From the NCBI GenBank assembly GCA_031310005.1, contig CM062385.1:310001-374000 (forward strand): a stretch of DNA of 64,000 bases. The letters run 5' to 3'. A program made the position numbers and the translations under genes. Under the pieces are notes generated by a model. It was not told the origin of the DNA. It did not search any database and saw nothing but the letters and a program-made list of their open reading frames with translations. How positions within the stretch are numbered: the first letter of the stretch is position 1; every line of letters begins with the position of its first letter. This document shows positions 1-9,548 of this stretch, one piece after another. The stretch comes from Dactylellina haptotyla (Eukaryota; Ascomycota; Orbiliomycetes; Orbiliales; Orbiliaceae).

Positions 1-1947
1 TGAGACGAGGAGAGGATACCAATAGCGAAGAGACTGTTTTTCAAAAAGATCCAGAAGCCGTATATGCGGAAGGGAGATAAGAGACAGGAATCGGAGGCCT
101 CTAAATACTAGTCGTTGTGAGGCCTACCGCCCGCTAATGTGTATTGGCGACGTAAAGGTACCATGGAATCGAACCGAGCTAATTGGACCCCACCAATGGC
201 GATGATGCACGATTTGCTGTCCATCTGGAAACTGGTGTTAAAACCCTTCTTCTTCATAAAGCTGCCTTCGAATTGGTTGATTATGAGTACTTTCTGGCCT
301 TTTCCCAACTACTGGCTAGAGATTGCCAGCTCAGTTTGCAAGTGTCTCTTGAAATCTGATAGCCTCGATCAGAAAAAAAATGTTTAGGGTCCGGCTTTTT
401 TGCTTGTTGCTTGCTCTGTCTGTCGATGCACTTTCTTCATAGACCGAATGACCAGCTGCAGATAGCGGTGGAAGATGGGTGGGCGGGATCCCTGTCGTTT
501 TGCTCGATTGAGATACATTGATATTGTGCAGGATATTTCATTTACGGCTGCTGTTTCGCGGGACACCTTCTCATCTTTTGCTATCGAGATTTGGTTCGGA
601 CTGAGTATTGATCTTGCAGCAAAATTGGAAGATACGATAGACTTATGAAGCGGGGTAGCCTTCATTTTTTATATACTTCGACATTGACAGCATCTTTCTC
701 GCATTTAGAATCTCTTAAACCTACCAAACCTTGTGTGGTAAAACAACGGTGCCATTAAATCCCATTTAGTCTCCAGTCTCAATGCAAGGTTTTTTTGAGA
801 GAGTACATTGGCCATCGGGGAGTGCCAGGTCCTGTTGGCTAGACATCGGTATTCTGATAACCTTTCGAAACTGTGGTAGGTCGCGGTTCTGCGTCGCCAA
901 GCCAAAGGCGGCCTGAGTTTTTATCCTCCCCTGCAAGGTTTGCGCCCCATCGAACGAATGAGTGGTCTTTTTTTCCTTTTCGTTTCGACACACACATTGC
1001 AACTTGGTCAATCGAGTGCGATTGACGGACAGGCGGATATCGATTGGTATTAGTATTTTTCTTGCATTCGGTGTGCATGTATAGTAACCGCCGGACCGAG
1101 GCTGATGTTGTGTCCCGATTTGACTGGGCTTGTGCTTTGCATATAAAGTAATGCATCCTACATGTATGAGCATCAGCATGAGCATGACAACTTGTTTCAA
1201 CTGGAGATTAGCCTTTCTTATTCGGAGGCTCGAGGCGGAGAGAATTAGAGAATGCTGTCCGAGGCCAGGGGAGATAACGGGCCCTTGCTTGGGCGAACTT
1301 CTGCATTCTCCTCTGGCCCATCTCGGACCCTCCGTAAAATGTGCTGAAGCTGCTCTTCATTGCGGACATATGTTATGTATTGGTGAGTAAAACTTGCTTG
1401 GGGTTACAAACCTGCTCGAACCCGTGGTAATACAAATAGAGGTGTCTGTGGTCGGCTGCTGAGGAATACTGATATTCAGTGACACCTTCCTATTGTTCCA
1501 TGCCTGGTTGCCGCACGCGCAACGCGAGCTGCGGACCCGAGGCTGTGTACATATGTTCCTCCGTGGAGGACCTTTAGCTGGAAGGGTATGATCTCTCGAG
1601 GATAAATCCTACCCCGAGATCTATCGATATGATGATAAATAGAGCCAGATTCTCACTGTTCATGTTTCAGAATTTCGAAAGACCTCTCAACTTCAGACGT
1701 CCGTGCAAATGGAAACCCTCATTCAACACAAAACGCCCCCAGCATTTCATTGATCTACCCGGCGATAGGGAAATTTAGATCACGATTCGAGAAACAAGGG
1801 ATAATTTATATCTTTACCAAAGTTAGACTTACCCGATTTCCTGATTTCTCTTTAAAAAGGCAGTCACGCTGACTATACGAGCTGTATCGAATAGTTGGAC
1901 CCCGTCTCTCAAAGCAGAGCCTCCCCCCTGAAAAACACCCCATCTGG
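1..1947. other. No supported gene
   Basis: About 1.9 kb with only short open frames on both strands. None shows a recognisable domain, signal peptide or splice-joined extension. A gene fragment entering from the left edge cannot be excluded. The last 150 bases are the presumed promoter and leader of the HeLo gene. Confidence 0.6.
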
Positions 1948-2865
1948 ATGGCGGAAGTGATCGGCCTCGTAATCGGTGGCGTAAGCCTCGCTACAATTTT
2001 TTCCGCGGTGATAAATCTCTGCGAGTGTATACATTTTGGCAAAACTTTTGGTCGAGATTATGAAACCGCTGTTACAAAACTGGCCGTCGTGAGACTACGT
2101 CTGTCACGATGGGCAGCAGCAATTCAATCCCAAAACCAAGATTTAGGAACGCTGAAAAACGGTGAAACGGCACTCCAAATCCTCGAACATATTAAATATC
2201 TCTTTGAAGAAACGCGGATATTGTCGCTGAAATACAAGGGAGATCCAGCGCTTTACGACCCCGCTGGTGAGACAGGCCGAGATATTAGAAGGTTTGTAGC
2301 CGCAGTAAGGAAGGTTGTATCGCAAAGACAAAAGAACAATCGCATGCTGCAGAGGGTTACATGGGCAGTATATGACAGGAACAAGTTTAATAGATTGCTT
2401 GATAATGTAACAAAATTGGTGGACGGATTGGTCGGGTTATTTCCTTCCGAAAGCGAAAAAGAAAGTGGGTCTACTACCGCCGCCACTAGCAGCGCGATTC
2501 TGCGAAAACAGGAGTTACTGTGCGAGGAGGACTTGGACTTTCTCATCACTCAAAAAAAAATTCCTGCGGAACTACTAGTAAAAGCTGCTACCGATACCGA
2601 CGAGATTCTCAGGGCGAGACTTGAAATGCGACTAAATGAGCCCAAACATGTGTATATTGGAAATGAGGTTAGCGGACAGGCTTGCGTTAGGTTTGGCGAT
2701 GAGTATTCGGGTGGTTTCACAGAGCAGAACGTGGGAAGAGCGGGTAATATTTATATGAACAATGTCATCAGCGGGCAAGGGTTCGTTCAGCTTGGGAATA
2801 CATATGGTGGGTATAGTTTCTTTGGAGTTTCTATGGCGAACTATGACTCTTATTATCAAAGGTAA
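1948..2865 (+). CDS. HET-S-like HeLo-domain protein with two amyloid pseudo-repeats
   Basis: Single-exon gene of 305 residues. Residues 1-220 look like a HeLo domain: a hydrophobic N-terminal helix (VIGLVIGGVSLATIFSAVI), then short motifs such as FGRDYET and RLRLSRW that are typical of fungal HeLo proteins. In that family the domain is a membrane-targeting, pore-forming cell-death module held inactive until a C-terminal amyloid motif is templated. Here residues 235-255 (start VYIGNEVSGQ) and 268-288 (start IYMNNVISGQ) form two 21-residue imperfect repeats. Nine of 21 positions are identical, including Y, N, SGQ, V, G, Y and G, and the offset is 33 residues. An aromatic/glycine tail with YGGYSFF follows. 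This is the R1/R2 layout of HET-s-related prion-forming domains. I infer a role in vegetative incompatibility or NLR-triggered death. No NLR/STAND partner is visible in the flanks. The frame is intact. The ATG at 1948 is chosen because the HeLo hydrophobic helix begins there. Confidence 0.85.
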   Translation: MAEVIGLVIGGVSLATIFSAVINLCECIHFGKTFGRDYETAVTKLAVVRLRLSRWAAAIQSQNQDLGTLKNGETALQILEHIKYLFEETRILSLKYKGDPALYDPAGETGRDIRRFVAAVRKVVSQRQKNNRMLQRVTWAVYDRNKFNRLLDNVTKLVDGLVGLFPSESEKESGSTTAATSSAILRKQELLCEEDLDFLITQKKIPAELLVKAATDTDEILRARLEMRLNEPKHVYIGNEVSGQACVRFGDEYSGGFTEQNVGRAGNIYMNNVISGQGFVQLGNTYGGYSFFGVSMANYDSYYQR

Positions 2866-3280
2866 GATTGGATACGCGTTTTGCTGGGAAGCCCCTTCAA
2901 TGTTTAAGCGTATGGGTTATCCTCGGACATCAAAACAAGCTCTACTTTTAAGACTTATTGCTTGTTATATCCTGTAATTCAATGCTATTCTAATCTTATC
3001 TATATTTAAAGCTCTAGGCGTAGACACATCCGCTTCGAAAATTTATCAATCGCCAAATGCTCCTGCAAAGCCTTGGAGAAACCAGTCAAATTTTCACATT
3101 CCCAGCCTAATTCTCGCAAATAGCTAAGCATAACTGATCTTCGTATTAATTCAATGACTTTCACAAGCTGCAGAGCTGCATCTTAATCATACACAGCGAT
3201 TAAAGCGCCCGCTAGGTACCGTGCGTAGTTCAAAAATTGAACCGGATATATGATAGGCCAACCGGCAACCATGAGTGCGT
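2866..3280. other. Intergenic, 3' flank of HeLo gene
   Basis: No gene seen. It presumably holds the 3' UTR of the HeLo gene and leads into the diverged repeat that starts near 3290. Confidence 0.5.
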
Positions 3281-3289
3281 AGAGTGGAA

Positions 3290-3600
3290 ATTGATCTGCG
3301 ATCCTCCGGAATTTGGTTGCGTGGAAGCCCGTGGAATCCTACGATCTGAGTTGTATTGCATATTCCTCCATTACAAATCCCAAGACTGGTGTAATCATCG
3401 AACCGAAATCTGCAAGAAAATCGAGATCGGACCAGGTTCTACGAGCTTAAGCGAAATAGATATTCTCGAAATGCTAATAAACAAAACGACACAACTCAAT
3501 ATATCGCGCTTGCCCAGTCTCATAACTAGAATTTCAGGCAAGTTACTCTCAGTTCAGAGATTTCAAGATTTGATATGCCGCCTTTGATTTATTAATTGGG
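3290..3600. repeat. Diverged dispersed repeat, copy A
   Basis: About 300 bases align by eye with 8680-8960. Shared stretches include a block around 3330-3365 (CCCRTGGA...ATCCTACGAYCTG), one around 3380-3405 (AAGACYRGTGTAAYCAT) and AGAGATTTCAAGAT near 3557. Differences are largely C/T and A/G changes. Both copies are followed about 100 bases later by a minus-strand 5S copy. The 116-codon open frame over this copy is therefore unlikely to be a gene. The element is not identified. Confidence 0.6.
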
Positions 3601-3681
3601 CACCCCAGCCATATCGACAACACAATTGTATCACTAACATGATACCTTTGGACAAAAAATTATATTCGACCAAAAGAAGAA

Positions 3682-3796
3682 CTACAACAATCAGAATTCG
3701 CATCTGGTCACCCACGATACTACTACTTGATCGATACGAGGCTTGAGTAAGGCAGAGCGGACGGGATACCCTGTTTTCCTCGTTCTCTGGTCGTAG
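3682..3796 (-). rRNA. 5S rRNA gene, copy 1
   Basis: The reverse complement has the fungal 5S pattern: a 5' end CTACGACC that pairs with a 3' end GTTGTAG, the block GGGTATCCCGTCCGCTCTGCC, and the internal control region ending GTGGGTGACCAGATGCGAAT. It is 115 bases long and followed by a short T run, as for Pol III termination. It is nearly identical to the copies at 9065 and 12551. Dispersed, non-arrayed 5S genes are normal in Pezizomycotina. Whether this copy is transcribed is unknown. Confidence 0.88.
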
Positions 3797-3844
3797 ATAT
3801 CAGATGTAGTAGAAAACCGAGCTAAGACCACGCTAACTATGTGA

Positions 3845-3864
3845 TCCTCGTTCTATGGTCGTAG
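3845..3864 (-). pseudogene. 5S rRNA 5'-end fragment
   Basis: The 20 bases are the reverse complement of the first 20 bases of the local 5S type (CTACGACCATAGAACGAGGA). They lie only about 50 bases from copy 1 and no further 5S sequence follows. This looks like a truncated duplication. Confidence 0.65.
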
Positions 3865-4412
3865 CTAACAAATCAAGGTTATTATAGATCCATATCTCAC
3901 CAAAATCTGAAGTAACTACTATATTTGAATAAGTCTCCGTATCTTGGCAACGCACCAACTGTGACACAAATGTAAACGACTGGTACAAAACACCAAACTT
4001 TACGAACTAATACCAGGGGGAACCCCAAGTGACCTTGCTTCAACAAGCCGTAGGGCCAGTAAATTAGAGGACGGAACGTAACTATAGAAGTACCTTCCGC
4101 TTTTTCTCTTCATATATAACAGAGAACTTCTGCACGAAATTTAATGTCCAATGTTTCTTGAATCTCTAGGCACAAACTCGTAAGTAAGTAGTACCAGGCA
4201 TATGAACATCTCCCTCGTAAAGAAATTCGCACATATCCGGATATTGAGATTCTAAGATACTAGCTTGGTAATAATCTACACCTCTGCCTTCATTGGTCCA
4301 TCTTTCGAAGATCCTTCTTGGTTGATATTGATATATCCCAACTCATCGTTCGCCCGTAAAAAGTCACCATTCGTAATTTTGCAATACAATTCATCCTATT
4401 AGATTAAATTTT
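3865..4412. other. No gene seen
   Basis: A+T-rich spacer between the 5S fragment and the 3' end of the sterol reductase gene. No coding or RNA feature is supported. Confidence 0.5.
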
Positions 4413-6110
4413 TTAAAAGATCCCAGGGATCATCCTCCATCTAACTTTTTGGCAATATTCATCCCACTTTTCCCCATACTTTTCTTTGCATCTTGCCTCA
4501 TCACGCCAGCATCGATGGATAACCGTAAGTGTTACCAAGATTGCCTCGGTATAAGGGAAGGCATGAGCGGTACCGCAGGTGAAACATGACGCCCAGGTAT
4601 ATAAGAGGCTGCCGACATAATTGGCATGACGTACAACCCCCCACCAGCCTGTCAAGAAGACAATCTCCAATTAGTAATAAGTCCACAAAAGATTCTCCTG
4701 TAAATCTAAATTTCGAACATTCGCGTGTGCTGAAAGTAAGATGTTATTCTTGGCTTGCTGGGCCAAAAAGGCGTGGCAGAGGCAAGAAGGTACAAATACG
4801 TAAAAATAGACTTACCTGATGTGAGAAGAAGTGTCCTGTGCGTCTTCCCGTCGGCCGTTTTAAATGTCGCTTCTATGAATTTAGCCTTCTCGCCCCAAAT
4901 TTCGCACTGACCATTTGTCTCTCGAGAAAGATTTTTCTGGTCATTTGCAACATGGTTTAAAGTCCAACCTGCAGCGAAGGCAAGAATAATTGCCAGTGCT
5001 TGTAATTTCGAAAGATCTACAGGATGGGTTACTAAATAATGTGTCTGGAGAGTCCAAATCTGCGGCATTATTGCCGCAAAGCCATATATGTTATAGAAAG
5101 AGAAGCGCTCGTGTGCGCCATCCAGCGTTTCAAAAAATCTACCGATTAATATCTATTAGCTGATTTCTATTCATATGAAAACGAAAAACTCACAACTTCT
5201 CAGTGTAAAAGTATTCTGTAGTAATAATCATACGAAATATTACGGCTAGAACCATAGAGTTTGTCACTGCCCCATAGCGGGAGTACTGTAAGGCTGCAAA
5301 TGACAGGTCTCTGGGCTCAAATATTAGTGTTAGCGACTAACAGATATCCAAATAATGATGCCTTACATGAGTGTCCACAATAGAATACCTCCAGTACGGC
5401 TCGCATTAAAATGCTTCCAATCGAACATAGACCCGGTACGCGGATGAAGCTCTCCACCATTAAATAAGTCATACCAGAAATGACCTAAAACTCTTTCATA
5501 TCAGTACTAGAACAAAATTAAGTCAAATGTGCAAGTACCAGAACATACCAGTGAATAGGGTCTCTCCATCGAGATCCGGTCGTATCCGTGCCTTTATCCA
5601 AAATACCACGATAAGTGCGACACAATAAACATTAGCAGCGGCGAGAAGTTCGCCCCAATTCTTTGCAATGTACGCCGGATCTATAAGTTTGAGATACGAA
5701 ACTACAATCGCAACTCCAACCGTAACAAACCAAGCGGTCAATCCATTCAATTTATAGGTAAGCCGCCGGCCACCATGGGTTCTAGGCGCTTTGTGAAGAG
5801 GGCCAGGCAGGAATATATATAAAACCGCTTGCGTCAAGACCCATAGCATATAGATCCAAATCGAAGCAGTTGTTGGGAGAGGCAGACGAGAAGAAAAAAA
5901 AGCAGGGCCTTCCGAAAACAGAGCAGCCGCGCTCAAGGAAAGTTGGGCATCAAAATATTGATAAGTAATCCAATAGAACAGCATAGAGAGGGGACATGTT
6001 GTAATAAGGATGAAGCTTGCTGCTTCGTCGAAGAGAATATTCGGATAACTCAAGGCTTTCGGTTCGTACATGATGACCTCTAAGCAAATATTGTAAATTC
6101 TAGCTACCAA
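4413..6110 (-). CDS. Sterol reductase, DHCR7-type (ERG4/ERG24 superfamily)
   Basis: Five exons: 6110-5549, 5484-5367, 5310-5194, 5138-4816 and 4648-4413. They join in frame to 451 residues. It is a multi-pass ER membrane sterol double-bond reductase that uses NADPH. Family motifs appear in order: LPGPLHKAPRTHGGRRLTYK and LNGLTAWF in exon 1, FWYDLFNGGELHPR in exon 2, QTHYLVTHPVDLS, NDQKNLSRETNGQCEIWG and KTADGKTHR in exon 4, then SGWWGVVRHANYVG, HRCWRDEARCKEKYG and a final MIPGIF in exon 5. The QTHYLVTHPV segment and the PGIF terminus resemble Delta7-sterol reductase (DHCR7) more than C24(28)-reductase ERG4 or C14-reductase ERG24. Assignment to the superfamily is strong; the bond specificity is inferred. 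It is divergent from an ERG3-like gene at 7053. Met14 (6071) is an alternative start. Confidence 0.88.
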
Positions 6111-7052
6111 GCTTATCGTCTAAATTGCAACATATTTCCAAGCTGGATGGGCTATATATACCACCCGCACCAGGAACACTTACCAGGCGAGCAAAAGAAT
6201 GCTCGATATCGGGAACTAGATCCTAACAAATCATCATGCATATAACCTCCTTTGGAATGCAAGTTAACTCTATTTAGTCTTTACCGCTAAAAATAAGTGG
6301 TTCTTGAAAGCTAATATCTGATACGAGCATGAGGTTACTATCAGTCACTCCCTAGCCCCGGGAAGCAAGGTCATCTTCAACTCATTCTACATTTACCTCT
6401 CCTGCTTTTATAGAAAAAGATCTAGATCTCGGTATATATATATGCTATTCTGCAAGCACCAATCGACCCACTTTACGAGTGGGTTCAGTGGGTCCTTAAA
6501 CCGAGCATTCTACTACTGATAGATCGGCGAAGCGCCAGAAAATGCATGCCTAACATAAATAGCTAACCTTAACAGGTAAACCGACTATATTTGAATATAT
6601 TCCCCAAGATTTTCCGCGCGAGCACCGATCCAGAGAAACCCCAAGCGAGCATTCCGATACTCATTAATCTGCATGACGCATCATAGTATCAACGCTTCGC
6701 TAGACCATATTCCTACTAGCTCTATGACGACCCCGTCGAAACTCCAGAAGTCTGCCAGGTATCACAACATGCCACAACGCACCCCTTTGCTCGAGCTCCT
6801 AACCATGAGACGCCAGCGTTAACGTGTTAATCTAGCTCGCCCAAAGCATATGCTTCTAGATCGCACTTAAATGAACCATGGAACTGGTTTCTCAGCTTAC
6901 AATTGTTATATAGTAGAAATACCTCAACCAACTGTCGTCACCCTTCCCGATTCCCAAAGCCTCCAGATCAATAGCGTTTTTAATGAATATCAATCTTTGT
7001 TTGTTCTTTACGAAAGTAATTTATCAGCTCCAATAAACACCCCAATTTTAAG
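6111..7052. promoter_or_regulatory. Shared divergent promoter region of the two sterol genes
   Basis: These 940 bases separate the start codons of the divergent sterol reductase and sterol desaturase genes. They contain a perfect 7-base inverted repeat ACCCACT-TTACG-AGTGGGT at 6466-6484, immediately followed by another AGTGGGT-like half. An open frame at 6871-7077 overlaps the desaturase start in another frame and is probably not real. Confidence 0.5.
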
Positions 7053-8194
7053 ATGGATTTGGTTCTCGAATTTCTAAACCCCATAGTCTTCGACCCACTT
7101 TTCAGACTGCTTCGCAGTAGTATATCTGCAAATGTTTGTCCAGCTATTAACTGGAACAGTCATTCTTTCTTTTATTCAAAGATAATAAGATATATCCCAG
7201 AGATTATATGCGCCGCTTCCGCAGACTCGGGTTTGTGGCAAAGAGAGAACATTTATCGCCAAAGTATATCAATTTTCGTGCTTATTTGGTAGGCTTCCCG
7301 TCAACCTAATCCAAATCTTTCAAATTCGCTCAATATATTTTGTGCGCAAAATTATCTTATATTTGTAGCTAAACCTTGGATTTTCTGGAGTATCTCAGGC
7401 TCTTTAGTGCATGTTTTTACCTCACCTTCGGTACAATATGCTACTATTGGCATTTTGATCGGTCACTAAAAGCTCATCCCAAATTCAAGCGGAACCAGAT
7501 CAGGCGAGAAATAGAAGACTCATTATATTGTTTATTGCTTCTATGCACATTGACGGTTCCGATTTTCATTCTTCAGATGCACCCGAATAATTATTCCAGA
7601 TTGTATAAATTTGGTACGGCATCCTGGGTCTACGAAGCGGCGCAATACCCTTTGTTCATAATATTCAGCGACACTTGCATGTATTGGTTACATCGCTGGT
7701 TTCACCACCCTGTGCTCTTCAAAAGAATGCACAAGAAGCATCATAAGTGAGAATACCCTGGGCTCAAGATCACCGGAGTTTTGAACTTACCTAGAGTCCA
7801 GGTACATGATTCCAACGCCATTTTCAGCTTATTCGTTTGACCCGCTCGAAGGCTGGATCATGAGCTTGCCAGTTTATGCGTATAGTTTTATCTGGCCCAT
7901 GTCGGATTATGCTCAGTTGGTGGTCTTTTGTCTATCTAATATATGGAGTTTCCTACTACGTAAGTCGTACTCGACCCGCTTCAAAGGTTAGAAGTAGATA
8001 TGATATATCATGATAATGACGATACAAATCTCTACACAGATGACAGCCGCGAGCAGTTCCACACCGTCCATCACAAGCACACAAATTTCAATTTCGGGCA
8101 GTTTACTAGTTTTTGGGATATCTTGGGTGGTACATACAAAGACCCGGCCTTTGAGATGAACGCATGTTACATTTTGAAGGCGGAGCTGCATTAG
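7053..8194 (+). CDS. erg3-like: C5-sterol desaturase (ERG3-type)
   Basis: Four exons: 7053-7288, 7399-7746, 7802-7959 and 7992-8194. They join in frame to 314 residues, slightly shorter than usual for the family. The enzyme is an ER di-iron oxidase that introduces the C5(6) double bond into Delta7-sterols. Evidence is the N-terminal MDLVLEF and WQRENIYRQ typical of ERG3, several hydrophobic helices, and the three histidine boxes of the fatty-acid hydroxylase/sterol desaturase superfamily: HRWFHH, HKKHH and HTVHH. The last is followed by NFGQFTSFWDILGGTYKDP. The first intron acceptor is taken as the AG at 7397-7398, because the nearer AG at 7367-7368 would bring in a stop codon. A housekeeping ERG3 presumably exists elsewhere, so this may be an extra copy; that is inference. 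Its partner is the divergent sterol reductase. Confidence 0.92.
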
Positions 8195-8675
8195 TTTCCA
8201 CACGTGGAGTGAAATAATTCGATCTCGCAACTCTCAACGAAAGGGTATTTCAAAACTTCAAATTGTGAGAATACCAAATATAGAATAGTTCTGTACTCTG
8301 AGAATATTATATCCTCTCTAATTATCTGGTCCCTCACTTCAAGTCTCATGATTTGTTTTTCTCTGTATGGTAACTGCTCGTTTGATCTTATTGTTAGACT
8401 CGGATAAGTCGGGTTTTGAGAATGTATCAGTCGCTAAATATTCCAGTACCTTCCTTCTTATAGGGAGTCGGTAATCGTAGTTCGTCTCTTGTTAATTCGA
8501 TTGCTTCAGCGAGCTGCAGCTCAATCATCTAAGGAGGTTCAAGCACCCCTGGGTAAATCAAGATATGCTGGCTAAACTGCGCACAACACCTACAGCTAAC
8601 GCAAGGGATTATATCCTCGCAAACTTTAGCCCCATAAAGCAAACAACGCACGTATAAAGTAGAAATGAGCTTGCC
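8195..8675. other. No gene seen
   Basis: 3' flank of the desaturase gene and spacer leading into repeat copy B. No supported coding or RNA feature. Confidence 0.5.
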
Positions 8676-8679
8676 ATCC

Positions 8680-8960
8680 CGCAGAACTCTGCTGGGTTCG
8701 AACCCATGGAGATCCTACGACCTGGTTTGCATTGTATTCCAGCATTCCATGCTATCAATCATAAGACCAGTGTAACCATGGCCATGCATCCAAATCAACA
8801 AGCGACCTCTAGGTCGAACAAGGTTGGGCCAGCTAGCTCGATCACGAAAGATGCCAAAAAAATGCACTGACGCAATTTACATATCTCGACCTTTCAAATT
8901 CCTAAGCTGCAAGCTTTTCTAGGACTATTAGTTAGAGATTTCAAGATAGATTACGTATCT
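8680..8960. repeat. Diverged dispersed repeat, copy B
   Basis: Direct-orientation partner of the repeat at 3290-3600 and, like it, followed by a minus-strand 5S copy. It contains a short palindrome GGGTTCGAACCC near 8694. The two copies bracket the sterol gene pair. Confidence 0.6.
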
Positions 8961-9064
8961 TGCATCATCTTACTTGCAAGAGCTTTTGCAAGCCCCCTGG
9001 CTACAAACAACACCTCAAAATAAATCTCAGGTATCAAGAAAAAAATACTCCGCCAAAAGAGAAA

Positions 9065-9179
9065 CTACAACAATCAGAATTCGCATCTGGTCACCCACGA
9101 TACTACTACTTGATCGATACGAGGCTTGAGTAAGGCAGAGCGGACGGGATACCCTTTTTTCCTCGTTCTATGGTCGTAG
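9065..9179 (-). rRNA. 5S rRNA gene, copy 2
   Basis: A 115-base copy almost identical to those at 3682 and 12551. It keeps the same CTACGACCA 5' end, the internal control region and the 3' GTTGTAG that closes helix I. A T run follows as a likely Pol III terminator. With the opposite-strand copy at 12551 it forms an inverted pair around the GH5 gene. Confidence 0.88.
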
Positions 9180-9548
9180 ATATCTGAATTAGTTTGATTC
9201 AGCCATTTGAAGTTAGCTAGTTGGCCCAATTGGGTCGCAAGCAAAATTTTCAGTCACGGATAAATGAGCGAGCTCCTCAACGAAATGGAAAGCGAAATCC
9301 TTGACTTCCACGCAATTGACTAATTTTGCAAAGGGCAGTCACTTAACATCTAGATTTGCATCACAAATTTGATTGGCTGGATATGAACTCCCAATGGAAA
9401 CTTGAACTGAAAATGGATTTGGTTGAACTAGATTTTTCACACCACCCATGCAGCATGAGCATGCTTCGGCACGACGAATTGGTTATGTAGATAAAATGCT
9501 GATATAGAATTAGTTTTCTTATAGGACTATTCCAACATTTCTACCTGT
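9180..9548. other. No gene seen
   Basis: Spacer between 5S copy 2 and the stop codon of the GH5-ricin gene; probably includes that gene's 3' UTR. Confidence 0.5.

Noticed and set aside
66-665. Short open frames on both strands near the left edge
   Set aside because: No domain, no signal peptide, no splice-consistent extension. A fragment of a gene outside the window is possible but unsupported.
3237-3587. 116-codon plus-strand frame
   Set aside because: It lies over the diverged repeat that recurs at 8680-8960, where the frame is not kept.
8690-8712. Palindrome GGGTTCGAACCC resembling a Pol III B box
   Set aside because: No cloverleaf can be built around it; it is part of the diverged repeat.
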